Below, piece after piece: positions 1 through 9,492 of a stretch of DNA of 64,000 nucleotides. A model generated the notes under the pieces. That model did no database searches, was not told the origin of the DNA, and saw nothing but the letters and a program-made list of their open reading frames with translations. The stretch covers positions 160,021 to 224,020 of the forward strand of contig JAIXQA010000022.1 of the NCBI GenBank assembly GCA_027485915.1. The letters are read 5' to 3'. Origin of the DNA: Alphaproteobacteria bacterium. Its GTDB lineage: Bacteria; Pseudomonadota; Alphaproteobacteria; Caulobacterales; Aquidulcibacteraceae. Position numbers and translations under genes: made by a program. Position 1 is the stretch's first letter; every line of letters begins with the position of its first letter.

Positions 1-1536
<1,536 letters not shown>

Positions 1537-1541
1537 GCCTC

Positions 1542-2021
1542 GTGGCCATACGGCGCTTGTCACGCGAGGATTTTGCGTGGGTCATTGCCCTTGGTAATGC
1601 CAATCAAGTCGAAACCGGGCCTTTGGATGAAGACCGTTTGACGCTTTTGGTTGGGGCTTCTTACCTCAGCCAAGTGGCGGAGCCTGATTTGGGCTTTCTG
1701 ATCACCTTCATCCCGACTTCGACCTATGACAGTCCAAATTTTGTCTGGTTTGTCGAGCGGATGGCCAATTTTGTCTATGTGGACCGCATTGTTGTGGCCG
1801 CGCATGCTCGCGGGCAGGGCATTGCCCGACGCTTCTATGAGGGCCTGTTTGCAAGTGCAGAGGCAGAAGGCTATGAGCAGGTCGTATGCGAGGTCAATTC
1901 TGATCCGCCTAACCCGATTTCCGATCAATTCCATGCCGCTCTTGGCTTTACTCCCGTCGGGCAAGCAACTTTGTCCAATGGCAAAAGCGTGACCTATCTG
2001 TCGCGTTCCTTGAAAGTTTAA
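1542..2021 (+). CDS. GNAT-family N-acetyltransferase
   Basis: A 159-aa single-domain GNAT protein. The acetyl-CoA pyrophosphate loop is visible as VVAAHARGQGIARRFYEGL (about residues 85-105, an R-G-x-G-x-A type motif), followed by the usual C-terminal FHAALGFTPVG strand-helix. The start is GTG, 5 nt after guaB, and the next gene begins 4 nt after its stop, so it is probably co-transcribed and translationally linked with both. The substrate cannot be read from sequence; a small molecule or a protein N-terminus are both possible. Confidence 0.85.
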   Translation: MAIRRLSREDFAWVIALGNANQVETGPLDEDRLTLLVGASYLSQVAEPDLGFLITFIPTSTYDSPNFVWFVERMANFVYVDRIVVAAHARGQGIARRFYEGLFASAEAEGYEQVVCEVNSDPPNPISDQFHAALGFTPVGQATLSNGKSVTYLSRSLKV

Positions 2022-2025
2022 TCTC

Positions 2026-3351
2026 ATGCGCCCCGGTGCCCGTGCCCAAGCCGCCATTGAAGTTTTGACCGATGTCGAAGTCCGCAAACGCCCGCCGGCC
2101 GATGTGCTGAAGGATTGGGGCTTGAGCCATCGGTTCGCAGGCTCAGGCGACCGGGCACAAATTGGCGATATCGTGTTTGGTGCTTTGCGCTGGAAGGCCT
2201 CTAGCGCTTTTCGCATGGGGGTCGATGATCCTCGCGCTTGGGTCTTGGGTGCATTGCGTTGGGGCTTTGGACGCAGCGCCGAAAGTCTCGAAAAAGACGC
2301 CTATGAAGAAACCCATGCTTATGGCCCGTTGACGGAGGCTGAACGCAAAGCCTTAGCTGAAGCAACCCTCGACGGTGCACCAGATCATGTGCGCGGCGAT
2401 TATCCAGAGTGGCTCGATGCAAGCTTTGGGCGCGTCTTGGGCGATGAGCGGGCAGCAGAAGGGGCGGCCTTGGCTGCGCCCGCACCACTTGATTTGAGGG
2501 TCAATCGCTTGAAAGCGCGGCCAGATACGGTGCTGGCGGACTTGATGTCCTCCACCCAATTGAAAGTCCGTGAAGATGGCAGCCCGTCGGCCTTCCTCAC
2601 CCCATGGTCGCCAGACGGTATTCGCATCCCGTGGCAACAAGGACGGACCTTCCCGTGGGCCAAGGAAGAGGCCTTTGTGAAGGGTGGCTTTGAAGTCCAA
2701 GATGAAGGCAGCCAATTGGCCGCCCGCTTATCGGGGGCCAAGCCCGGCATGCAGATTGCTGACGTTTGCGCTGGCGGTGGTGGTAAAACCTTGGCGCTCG
2801 CCGCCCTCATGGAAAATAAGGGCCAACTCTATGCCTATGATGTCGACAGCCGTCGCCTTGCCAATTGTCATGAGCGCATCGAGCGGGCAGGGGTACGTAA
2901 TTGCCAAGTTCGTACGCCAAAGCGCGATCAAGACGTTTTGGGCGACTTGCATGGCCTGATGGACATTGTGTTCATCGACGCGCCCTGCACGGGCTCTGGC
3001 ACCTGGCGCCGCGCCCCGGACTCAAAATGGCGGTTGCGTCCCGGTGCGTTGGAAAAGCGCCAACAAGAACAAGCACTCGCACTGGCATTAGGCGCGCCTT
3101 TGGTCAAGCCTGGTGGCCGGCTTTTGTATGTTACCTGCTCGATCCTGCCCGAAGAAAATGAGGACAGCATCACCCGCTTCTTGGCCGCCAATCCCGCCTT
3201 TGCACCGGTCAACCCAACGACTTTAGTAGCCGATGCGGGGCTGCCAGGTCTCTTGGCCCATTGCCACAAAGCAGGCCCCGGCTTGCAGATGACCCCCTTG
3301 GCGACCGGCACGGATGGCTTCTTTATCTGTGCGATGACGCGGGCGGTATGA
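2026..3351 (+). CDS. rsmB: RsmB/NOP-family rRNA (cytosine-5) methyltransferase
   Basis: Transfers methyl from S-adenosylmethionine to C5 of a cytosine, most likely in 16S rRNA. The SAM-binding motif DVCAGGGGKTLALA lies near residue 247; the two family cysteines are present as DAPCTGSGTWRR (Cys321, motif IV) and YVTCSILPEEN (Cys371, motif VI). The 441-aa length and N-terminal helical part fit RsmB-like proteins. It sits 4 nt downstream of the acetyltransferase in the guaB transcript; an RsmB-type gene between guaB and guaA is familiar in alphaproteobacteria. The exact target base is inferred from family only. Confidence 0.88.
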   Translation: MRPGARAQAAIEVLTDVEVRKRPPADVLKDWGLSHRFAGSGDRAQIGDIVFGALRWKASSAFRMGVDDPRAWVLGALRWGFGRSAESLEKDAYEETHAYGPLTEAERKALAEATLDGAPDHVRGDYPEWLDASFGRVLGDERAAEGAALAAPAPLDLRVNRLKARPDTVLADLMSSTQLKVREDGSPSAFLTPWSPDGIRIPWQQGRTFPWAKEEAFVKGGFEVQDEGSQLAARLSGAKPGMQIADVCAGGGGKTLALAALMENKGQLYAYDVDSRRLANCHERIERAGVRNCQVRTPKRDQDVLGDLHGLMDIVFIDAPCTGSGTWRRAPDSKWRLRPGALEKRQQEQALALALGAPLVKPGGRLLYVTCSILPEENEDSITRFLAANPAFAPVNPTTLVADAGLPGLLAHCHKAGPGLQMTPLATGTDGFFICAMTRAV

Positions 3352-3428
3352 ACAGCCTATCCTAACCTGCTTGCTTGACCAATAGCGGGGATGTGCGACA
3401 AAGACGGCAAGTTTCAGAAAGACCGCAT

Positions 3429-4319
3429 ATGGGCGTTCGTCATGCGCAGAGCCCTGCGAAGGCAAACTCTGCGATCCAGATCAGGCAAGTATCGCCACAC
3501 CCAAGTTTGCGCAGCATTGTCGCATCCTTTGGGGAACGTCGGGCTGACTTTAATTCGATTAATGTCATTCGCGCCTTAAATGCCCGACCTGATCAATTCA
3601 TCGAGTTCTACTTTCGCGAGCCCTATCTCGTAAGGGAAAAAGGTTCAGGCTTTAGCGCCACACCGACGAGCGTGCTGGTGGGGGTGACCAGTGCACCGGG
3701 CAAGGATTTGGGTTTTGTTGGCCAGATCGAGACCTTCACGATACGCTTTCAGCCAACCGGACTTGCCCGTCTGTTTGGTCTGACCATGACCGAGTTCGTG
3801 GATCAGGGATTGGCGTTCACAGACGTGCTGACGAAGCAAACCCCAGCCTTGGAAGCAGCCTTGGCCAAAAGTGAAACGTTTGAAGAAAGGGTGGCCATTG
3901 CGCAGGCTTGGATCGCGGGCTGGCTTGACCAATCTCGGCCGTTTGATGAAGTCGACCATATTGCCCGCTTGCTTGTCAAAACCGGTGGCAAAGTCAGCAT
4001 TAGTCGTTTGGCAGATCGGGCGGGCTTGAGTGCGCGCCAATTGCAGCGGCGTTTTCTGCGTGATGTTGGCGTGACGCCTAAATTCTATGGACGGTTGACC
4101 CGCTTCGATGCAGCTTTGGCGATGCGCAACCGCCAGCCTGACCAGACTTGGGCCCATATTGCAGCAGAGGCCGGTTATGCCGATGAAGCACATTTATCGC
4201 GTGAGGCGCGCGCGCTTTGCGGCATGACGCCCCAGACGTTTGCCACCAAGATGGACGCAATTTCCACTTTTGCAGTTGGTGGCCCAGACATGTCCGATTT
4301 GTTCAAGTGTGCCATCTGA
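3429..4319 (+). CDS. AraC-family transcriptional regulator
   Basis: A 296-aa one-component regulator. The C-terminal third holds two helix-turn-helix units: ISRLADRAGLSARQLQRRF and the conserved second unit ending in IAAEAGYADEAHLSREARALCGMTP. The N-terminal 180 residues look like the DUF6597-type sensor domain common in AraC proteins with unknown ligand. I chose ATG 3429 because GAAAG lies at a usable distance; an upstream in-frame TTG at 3375 would add 18 residues. The next gene, a secreted SnoaL-like protein 38 nt downstream, is the obvious candidate target or partner. The pair separates rsmB from guaA and looks like an insertion into a core locus. Confidence 0.88.
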   Translation: MGVRHAQSPAKANSAIQIRQVSPHPSLRSIVASFGERRADFNSINVIRALNARPDQFIEFYFREPYLVREKGSGFSATPTSVLVGVTSAPGKDLGFVGQIETFTIRFQPTGLARLFGLTMTEFVDQGLAFTDVLTKQTPALEAALAKSETFEERVAIAQAWIAGWLDQSRPFDEVDHIARLLVKTGGKVSISRLADRAGLSARQLQRRFLRDVGVTPKFYGRLTRFDAALAMRNRQPDQTWAHIAAEAGYADEAHLSREARALCGMTPQTFATKMDAISTFAVGGPDMSDLFKCAI

Positions 4320-4322
4320 TGC

Positions 4323-4354
4323 GTGCCTAAAGTGATGTCACTCATGGGAGGCAC
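4323..4354 (+). promoter_or_regulatory. nested inverted repeat covering the Shine-Dalgarno of the SnoaL-like gene
   Basis: Outer arms GTGCCT (4323-4328) and AGGCAC (4349-4354) enclose inner arms AGTGA (4331-4335) and TCACT (4338-4342). The 3' outer arm includes AGG of the ribosome site GGGAGG (4346-4351), four bases before the ATG at 4358. As RNA it would partly mask the ribosome site; as DNA it could be an operator for the neighbouring AraC protein. Seen directly; function is inference. Confidence 0.5.
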
Positions 4355-4357
4355 ATC

Positions 4358-4900
4358 ATGCTTAGACGACATCTTTTGGCACTTATGGGCGTAGTTGGAG
4401 GAATGGCGATGTCACAAACAGCTCAAGCGGCACCTCAGATTTTATCTGCCAGCGATGAGACGGCAATCCGTACTGCCATTTCTAATTATGAGCATCTTTG
4501 GAATATCAACGATCTTGACGGCATGGGTAGGCTTTATGCGCCTGATGTCCATTGGGTAAATGTAAAGGCCATGCATTGGCAGGGGTTTGAAGAAGTAGAC
4601 CGCGCCCATCGGGTCTATTTTGACCTGATGTTCAAAGGCGTTCAGCAAAAATTATTGGCCGTGGAGTCCCTGACCCTGATTGCCCCGACCGTCGTTGTGG
4701 CCGTTGTCCATTGGCACATGGATGCGTTTAAGACCCCAAGCGGGGATATGGCCCCACCCCATGAGAGCCGCATGACCTTGGTTTATGTCAAGCTGGGCGA
4801 GGGCTGGAAGATCGCGCATGGCGCTAATATCGACGTCGATGCGCAGGCTGCTCGCTTTGATCCGATCCGCGGTGCAGCCATGCAAGGGCGCAAGCCCTAA
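4358..4900 (+). CDS. secreted SnoaL/DUF4440-like protein (nuclear transport factor 2 fold)
   Basis: A 180-aa protein with an N-terminal signal peptide (MLRRHLLALMGVVGGMAMS then AQAA, cleavage near residue 25), so it is probably periplasmic. The mature part has the features of SgcJ/EcaC or SnoaL-like proteins: AIRTAISNYEHLWNINDLDGMGRLYAPDV, then HWQGFEEVDRAH, and a closing strand pattern ESRMTLVYVKLGEGWKIAHGAN. This fold binds small molecules and sometimes catalyses isomerisation or hydration, but no substrate can be named. It follows an AraC regulator and has an inverted repeat over its ribosome site. Signal peptide start at ATG 4358 is well supported by GGGAGG. Confidence 0.75.
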   Translation: MLRRHLLALMGVVGGMAMSQTAQAAPQILSASDETAIRTAISNYEHLWNINDLDGMGRLYAPDVHWVNVKAMHWQGFEEVDRAHRVYFDLMFKGVQQKLLAVESLTLIAPTVVVAVVHWHMDAFKTPSGDMAPPHESRMTLVYVKLGEGWKIAHGANIDVDAQAARFDPIRGAAMQGRKP

Positions 4901-4916
4901 ACACTGTTGGCACACG

Positions 4917-4939
4917 GCGTAGGGGTCTTTCCCCTGCGC
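4917..4939 (+). promoter_or_regulatory. hairpin in the guaA leader
   Basis: GCGTAGGGG (4917-4925) and CCCCTGCGC (4931-4939) can form a 9-bp stem (one G-U pair) with a 5-base loop TCTTT, 24 bases before the guaA ATG at 4963. There is no U-tract, so it is not a classical terminator; it may mark the end of the upstream transcript or act in the guaA leader. Confidence 0.4.
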
Positions 4940-4962
4940 CCGCATCCCGCTAAACCGCAGCG

Positions 4963-6525
4963 ATGACGCAAGCGACCCACGAACACATCCTCATCATCGA
5001 TTTCGGCTCTCAAGTAACCCAACTGATCGCACGACGGGTGCGAGAGGCGGGCGTCTATTGCGAGGTTCATCCCTATAATCGCGCGCAAGCAGTCCTGGAT
5101 GCGGGCTATGATCCCAAGGCGATCATTCTTTCGGGGGGGCCTGCCAGTGTGTGTGAAGCAGGTTCGCCGCGTGCCCCGCAAAGCGTCTTCGAATTGGGTA
5201 TCCCCATTCTCGCCATCTGCTATGGCCAACAAACTTTGGCGACTCAATTGGGCGGTATTGTTGAAAGCGGTCATGCGGCTGAATTTGGGCGTGCCGACGT
5301 TGAGATTTTGGCCCCCAGTGCCCTGTTTGAGGGCGTTTGGGAAATGGGTGGTCGTTATCCGGTTTGGATGAGCCATGGGGATCGCGTCACCCAATTGCCC
5401 GAAGGCTTTAGTGTTAAAGCCACCAGCGAGAATGCACCCTTTGCGGTCGCAACAGATGAGGTGCGGCGGTTCTACACGGTGATGTTCCACCCTGAAGTCG
5501 TGCACACGCCGGACGGTGCCAAGCTCATCCACAATTTCGTGCGAAAGATCGCAGGACTGCGAGGCGATTGGACTATGGCGGCTTTCCGAGAAGAAGCCAT
5601 CGAGCGTATCCGCGCGCAAGTGGGCAGTGGTAAGGTTATTTGTGGCCTCTCCGGTGGGGTAGATAGCTCGGTTGCTGCCGTTCTGATCCATGAGGCAATT
5701 GGCGATCAATTGACTTGTGTCTATGTCGATCACGGTCTGATGCGGGCAGGGGAAAGCGACCAAGTCGTCTCGCTATTCCGCGATCATTACAATATCCCCT
5801 TGATCCATGCTGATGAAAGTTCGCGTTTCTTGGGCGCTTTGGCTGGAGTTAGCGATCCAGAGACCAAGCGCAAAACCATCGGCAAGCTTTTCATCGATGT
5901 ATTTGAAGAAAAAGCGCGCATGGTGGGCGGTGCCAGCTTCCTTGCCCAAGGCACGCTCTATCCCGATGTGATTGAGAGCGTCTCCTTCGATGGCGGCCCA
6001 TCTGTCACGATCAAGAGCCACCACAATGTGGGCGGCTTACCAGAGCGGATGAATTTGAAGCTGGTTGAGCCTTTGCGCGAATTGTTTAAAGACGAAGTGC
6101 GCGCGCTCGGGCGAGAGCTTGGCTTGAATGAAGCCTTTGTTGGCCGACACCCGTTCCCGGGCCCGGGCCTTGCAATCCGAATTCCAGGCGAGATCACGCA
6201 AGAAAAGGCCGACATCTTGCGCAAGGCAGACGCCATCTATCTGGAAGAATTACGCAATAATGGCCTCTATGACACGATCTGGCAGGCCTTCGCTGTTCTT
6301 TTGCCCGTCAAGACGGTGGGCGTCATGGGCGACCATCGCACCTATGACCATGTGTGTGCACTGCGCGCTGTAACGTCTACTGACGGCATGACCGCCGACT
6401 TCTTCCCGTTTGACATGGCCTTCTTAGGCCGGGTTGCAACCCGCATCGTCAATGAAGTTAAAGGTATCAACCGTGTGGTCTATGACGTGACGTCAAAACC
6501 GCCCGGCACGATTGAGTGGGAGTAG
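4963..6525 (+). CDS. guaA: GMP synthase (glutamine-hydrolysing)
   Basis: Converts XMP to GMP using ATP and glutamine. The N-terminal class I amidotransferase has LSGGPASV, the nucleophile Cys86 in [10 protein letters not shown], and FHPEVVHT. The ATP-pyrophosphatase domain has the PP-loop [12 protein letters not shown] near residue 230, and the C-terminal dimerisation domain ends in the expected motif [11 protein letters not shown]. Length 520 aa is typical. It works after guaB at the start of the window but is separated from it by four genes. Convergent with the carboxypeptidase gene, 21 nt apart. Confidence 0.97.
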   Translation: MTQATHEHILIIDFGSQVTQLIARRVREAGVYCEVHPYNRAQAVLDAGYDPKAIILSGGPASVCEAGSPRAPQSVFELGIPILAICYGQQTLATQLGGIVESGHAAEFGRADVEILAPSALFEGVWEMGGRYPVWMSHGDRVTQLPEGFSVKATSENAPFAVATDEVRRFYTVMFHPEVVHTPDGAKLIHNFVRKIAGLRGDWTMAAFREEAIERIRAQVGSGKVICGLSGGVDSSVAAVLIHEAIGDQLTCVYVDHGLMRAGESDQVVSLFRDHYNIPLIHADESSRFLGALAGVSDPETKRKTIGKLFIDVFEEKARMVGGASFLAQGTLYPDVIESVSFDGGPSVTIKSHHNVGGLPERMNLKLVEPLRELFKDEVRALGRELGLNEAFVGRHPFPGPGLAIRIPGEITQEKADILRKADAIYLEELRNNGLYDTIWQAFAVLLPVKTVGVMGDHRTYDHVCALRAVTSTDGMTADFFPFDMAFLGRVATRIVNEVKGINRVVYDVTSKPPGTIEWE

Positions 6526-6548
6526 AGGAAGGGTTTAACTTCCCGCTC
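6514..6548. terminator. possible bidirectional hairpin between convergent genes
   Basis: GGAAG (6527-6531) pairs with CTTCC (6539-6543), and GAGTG (6514-6518) can extend the stem with CGCTC (6544-6548), leaving an 8-base bulge on one side. It overlaps both stop codons. There is no clear U-tract, so this is only a weak candidate. Confidence 0.3.
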
Positions 6549-8301
6549 AGTCTGCAATAATCTGGCAGCTACCACCGCGACCTGACACAATCCGACAAGC
6601 TTCGCGCGCCACGCTGGCACCTAGGCCCGAGAAGCGGGCGCGATACCACACCCCGTCTGAACGCTTCACACTACTGACTTCGCGGCTGGCGAACGACGGG
6701 AAGTGCCGCGAAAATTGAGCGAGGGCAGCTTTTGCGTCATTTTGGCTGCGGAACGCACCAACTTGCACAATGGCATCACCACGGGCGCGCCCGGCGATCA
6801 ACTGCCGATCGCTTTCTTTTTTCGCTGCTAACGCACGGGCAGCTTGTTGGCGGGTTCGTTCTTCGCGCTCTGCCGTAGCTTTGGCGCGTGCATCTGCGAC
6901 AGCACGTTCGGCGGCCCGGCGCTCATTGGCTTGGCGGATGACTTGGGCGCGCGCTTCTTGCAGGCGAATTTGCTCTTCTGCCACGGCCGCAACTTCGATC
7001 TTCATCGCTTCATGGCTAGAAGGTTCAGAAGCAATGCTGTGTGTCCCTGCTGCCGTTGTCAAATCCAACGTGGGGCGCAGAGCAGCACTTTGTGAGATGG
7101 AAGAGGCCGCATATTGCATGGTTGCGCGCGGCAAGCGCGTGGCCACGGTTGCGGTGACAGCCTGTGGGCTGACGGACTCGGCTTGATCCTCATCCTCATC
7201 ACCTAACGGGTCGAGTGAGGCGGTTTGCATACCATTTGCCATTAATCGCGCGGATTGATTGAGTTGTGAGGTGGTGTTCGCCATCACAACAGTTGGCCTG
7301 CCTTGGTCAAAGCCGCGGGTACGCTCTGTCCGAACAAGAGCCAGATTGGTGGCCCCCGTTGGCTCAAGTGCTTTACCAGCAATGGACATGACAAGGGCTT
7401 CTGCATCAGCGCCATCGCGAGGATCTCGGAAGCTGAACTGATAGGGCGTAGCTTGGTCTGCCACAAGCTTTGTCGCATTGCCCAATTCTTTGAAGGCAGA
7501 CTCCGTCAAAAGCTCAACAAAGTCATCACGAGAAAAGCGTGTACGCCCGCCTAAAACAACGGTCACAATCCGCCGCCCGTTACGTTCGGTGGTGGCCGCA
7601 AGATTGAAACCAGAACTGCGTGTAAAGCCAGTCTTTAAGCCATCCATGCCTTCCATGCGGGCCATCAGATGATTGTGGTTGCGCGTGACTTGTCCGTTAT
7701 AGACCATCTGAGGCGTAGAGAACCAATGATATTGGTCTGGAAAGTCACGGCGAATGGCGATGGCGAGCCGGGCGAGATCTTCGGCAGTTGTATATTGGCG
7801 ATTACTCGGCAAGCCAGACGCATTGGCAAAAGTCGTGTTGACCATGCCGAGTTCGTGGGCCTTGGCGGTCATCATCACCGCAAAATTAGCTTCGGTTCCG
7901 CCGATGCGCTCTGCAACAGCAGTTGCGACATCGTTTGCAGACCGGACCACGAGCGCTTCCACGGCGGTTTGAACTGAAATCGAACTGCCCGCAGGAACTC
8001 CCAATTTCGTCGGCGCTTGTCCACTGGCAAACCGGGAGAAAGTGATCTGGTCGTTCCAAGATATCTTGCCGGTTTGGAGCGCGTCAAACAAAAGGTAGAG
8101 TGTCATCACTTTGGTGATAGAGGCAGGCCGCCGCAGCGCTTGTGCGTTTTCTTCAAAGATCACTTCATGTGTATCGGCATCGACAACAATTTGCGCAAAT
8201 CGTTCGTTCGCTTGAGCGGCCTGCGGCGAAAACGCCAAGGACATCGCTGCCACCATCGAAGAAGCGGCGAAGAGCCGAAGCGTAATAGTGTGACTTGCCA
8301 T
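6547..8301 (-). CDS. D-alanyl-D-alanine carboxypeptidase (peptidase S11) with C-terminal SPOR domain
   Basis: A periplasmic penicillin-binding protein that trims pentapeptide stems of peptidoglycan. From the chosen start, a signal peptide (residues 1-31, ending AQAA) precedes the S11 domain with active-site motifs SITK (Ser61, Lys64), SAN (Ser121) and KTG (223-225). A Glu/Arg/Ala-rich coiled-coil stretch at roughly residues 440-500 links to a C-terminal SPOR domain (from about 505, opening AIVQVGAFRSQNDAKAAL), which usually binds denuded septal glycan. The start ATG 8301 has GGAG eight bases upstream; the longer ORF start at 8319 would place that ribosome site inside the gene. SPOR suggests action at the division site. 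Confidence 0.92.
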   Translation of the reverse strand: MASHTITLRLFAASSMVAAMSLAFSPQAAQANERFAQIVVDADTHEVIFEENAQALRRPASITKVMTLYLLFDALQTGKISWNDQITFSRFASGQAPTKLGVPAGSSISVQTAVEALVVRSANDVATAVAERIGGTEANFAVMMTAKAHELGMVNTTFANASGLPSNRQYTTAEDLARLAIAIRRDFPDQYHWFSTPQMVYNGQVTRNHNHLMARMEGMDGLKTGFTRSSGFNLAATTERNGRRIVTVVLGGRTRFSRDDFVELLTESAFKELGNATKLVADQATPYQFSFRDPRDGADAEALVMSIAGKALEPTGATNLALVRTERTRGFDQGRPTVVMANTTSQLNQSARLMANGMQTASLDPLGDEDEDQAESVSPQAVTATVATRLPRATMQYAASSISQSAALRPTLDLTTAAGTHSIASEPSSHEAMKIEVAAVAEEQIRLQEARAQVIRQANERRAAERAVADARAKATAEREERTRQQAARALAAKKESDRQLIAGRARGDAIVQVGAFRSQNDAKAALAQFSRHFPSFASREVSSVKRSDGVWYRARFSGLGASVAREACRIVSGRGGSCQIIAD

Positions 8302-8325
8302 GTTGGTCTCCGAGCACATGAGGCT

Positions 8326-8355
8326 AGCCTAAGAACCTTATGGTTTACTTAGGCT
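8326..8355 (-). promoter_or_regulatory. strong inverted repeat upstream of the carboxypeptidase gene
   Basis: AGCCTAAG (8326-8333) plus AACC (8334-8337) pairs with GGTT (8342-8345) plus CTTAGGCT (8348-8355): a 12-bp stem with a TTAT loop and a 2-base bulge. It lies 24 bases upstream of the ATG at 8301 and about ten bases upstream of its GGAG ribosome site. It could be an operator or a 5' untranslated stem. Confidence 0.5.
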
Positions 8356-8626
8356 TAACGCGGCAGACCAGCACCAAGCTGGACTACGTTTGGGGGCAGG
8401 CACATTGTAAGCCGCCACTTTTTTGAGCATTCTTTTGATCTGTGTCAATTGAACTCTCCCACACGAACCTGTCATCTTTGGGGCTTTCTGGCAGGTTCGA
8501 GCCCGTTAGAAGCTAAGTTTCCAATCTCTGCGAGGGCAAGAGGTGCTGGCCGTCTCGCGCTTGCTTGCCCGCGAAAGGGCGAAAAATTGCGCAAAAAACA
8601 CGCAATCTGCTCAAGAAACGCTTGAC

Positions 8627-8660
8627 GCTGCAAGTGCGAAGGTGCATGCTGCAAGTGCGA
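8627..8660 (+). promoter_or_regulatory. tandem 13-bp TGC-rich repeats, candidate PhaR operator of the phasin gene
   Basis: GCTGCAAGTGCGA occurs perfectly twice, at 8627-8639 and 8648-8660, exactly 21 bp apart, so both copies lie on the same face of the helix. A -10-like TAGAAT (8663-8668) follows directly, so a protein bound here would block RNA polymerase. PhaR repressors of PHA-storing proteobacteria bind TGC-rich sequence upstream of phasin genes (from memory of Paracoccus and Rhodobacter work). The repeat is observed; PhaR binding is inferred. Confidence 0.6.
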
Positions 8661-8728
8661 GATAGAATTGGGCGACGTTGCCTTGGCGACAGAACTCATA
8701 CTGTCATTCTTTATCGCGGAGAGACACG

Positions 8729-9283
8729 ATGGCTACCACTCGAAAGCGCGCCACGACGACAAACGTGTCCAAAAAGGCCGTGGCAAAATCCTCCTTATCT
8801 GAAACTTCAGAGACTTTACGCCTTCCCGAACCCGTCCTTGAACCTATCCAACAGGAGACATTGACCATGTCAGACAAGATCGAATCTGTAATCACGCCAA
8901 CCGCAGAAGCCTTCCAAGCTGGTTATGAAAAATTACAAGCTAGTTTTGGCGAAGCCTTTGTCCATAGCAAGGCTAATTTGGAAGCTATGACCGCTTCGGC
9001 CAAAATTGCCGCGGAAGGCGTGAAGCAGGCTTCTGAAATCTCGATGGCCTATTTGCAGTCTTCGGCTGCATTGGCCACTGAAACCGCAAAGAGCTTGGGC
9101 AGTGTAAAGTCGCTGCAGGAAGCCGTCGAAATTCAGGCTGATTTCGCCAAGTCGGCCATGAGCACCTATTTCGCAGAATTCACCAAAGTGTCGGATGTCA
9201 TGCTCGGCGCTATGAAAGAATCGGTCAAACCAATCAGCGAGCGTACCAGCGCTGTCTGGTCTTCGATTCAATCTGCCCGCTAA
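8729..9283 (+). CDS. phasin family protein (PHA granule coat)
   Basis: A 184-aa, largely helical protein of the phasin family, which coats polyhydroxyalkanoate granules. The first 50 residues are Lys/Thr/Pro-rich and low-complexity; the phasin core runs from about residue 48 (TMSDKIESVITPTAEAFQAGY) through FAEFTKVSDVMLGAMKESVKPISERTS-type amphipathic helices to the end, with no cysteine or membrane segment. The start ATG 8729 has GGAGAG at 8718-8723; an earlier in-frame TTG at 8678 lacks support. The phaC gene is 45 kb away. A tandem-repeat operator lies upstream and an intrinsic terminator downstream, so it is a single-gene unit. Confidence 0.88.
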   Translation: MATTRKRATTTNVSKKAVAKSSLSETSETLRLPEPVLEPIQQETLTMSDKIESVITPTAEAFQAGYEKLQASFGEAFVHSKANLEAMTASAKIAAEGVKQASEISMAYLQSSAALATETAKSLGSVKSLQEAVEIQADFAKSAMSTYFAEFTKVSDVMLGAMKESVKPISERTSAVWSSIQSAR

Positions 9284-9306
9284 GCGGATAGCTACCAGAA
9301 TTTAAG

Positions 9307-9335
9307 GGGTCCGGGCATGTCTCGGACCCTTTTTT
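9307..9335 (+). terminator. rho-independent terminator of the phasin gene
   Basis: GGGTCCG (9307-9313) and CGGACCC (9323-9329) form a perfect 7-bp GC-rich stem followed by six T residues. It starts 24 bases after the phasin stop. Confidence 0.88.
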
Positions 9336-9492
9336 GTGCCTTAATAGCCGTGCGTCGAGGGCTGCTGCGATCTTATCCAGCCCTTGCACATGTTTTAGGC
9401 TTCCAGAACGTCGCGAAGCACTTATCTATAAAGGGTGATTGAGTTTCCACTGGAAGCCCAAGCATAGTGTCTGCAAGCGCAGACGTCATGAA

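Larger units (their letters stand above)
8302..8728. other. divergent intergenic region between the carboxypeptidase and phasin genes
   Basis: About 430 bases with no convincing ORF. It holds the hairpin at 8326-8355, an 8-bp inverted repeat CGAACCTG (8464-8471)/CAGGTTCG (8492-8499), a 7-bp pair GGGCAAG/CTTGCCC around 8534-8572, and the TGC-rich repeat operator at 8627-8660. Both divergent promoters must lie here. Confidence 0.6.

Noticed and set aside
1560..2216. 218-aa open frame on the minus strand across the acetyltransferase and rsmB
   Set aside because: Antisense to two clear genes, with no domain or ribosome site; a shadow ORF.
4897..5763. 288-aa minus-strand open frame inside guaA
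   Set aside because: Antisense to guaA with no recognisable protein features.
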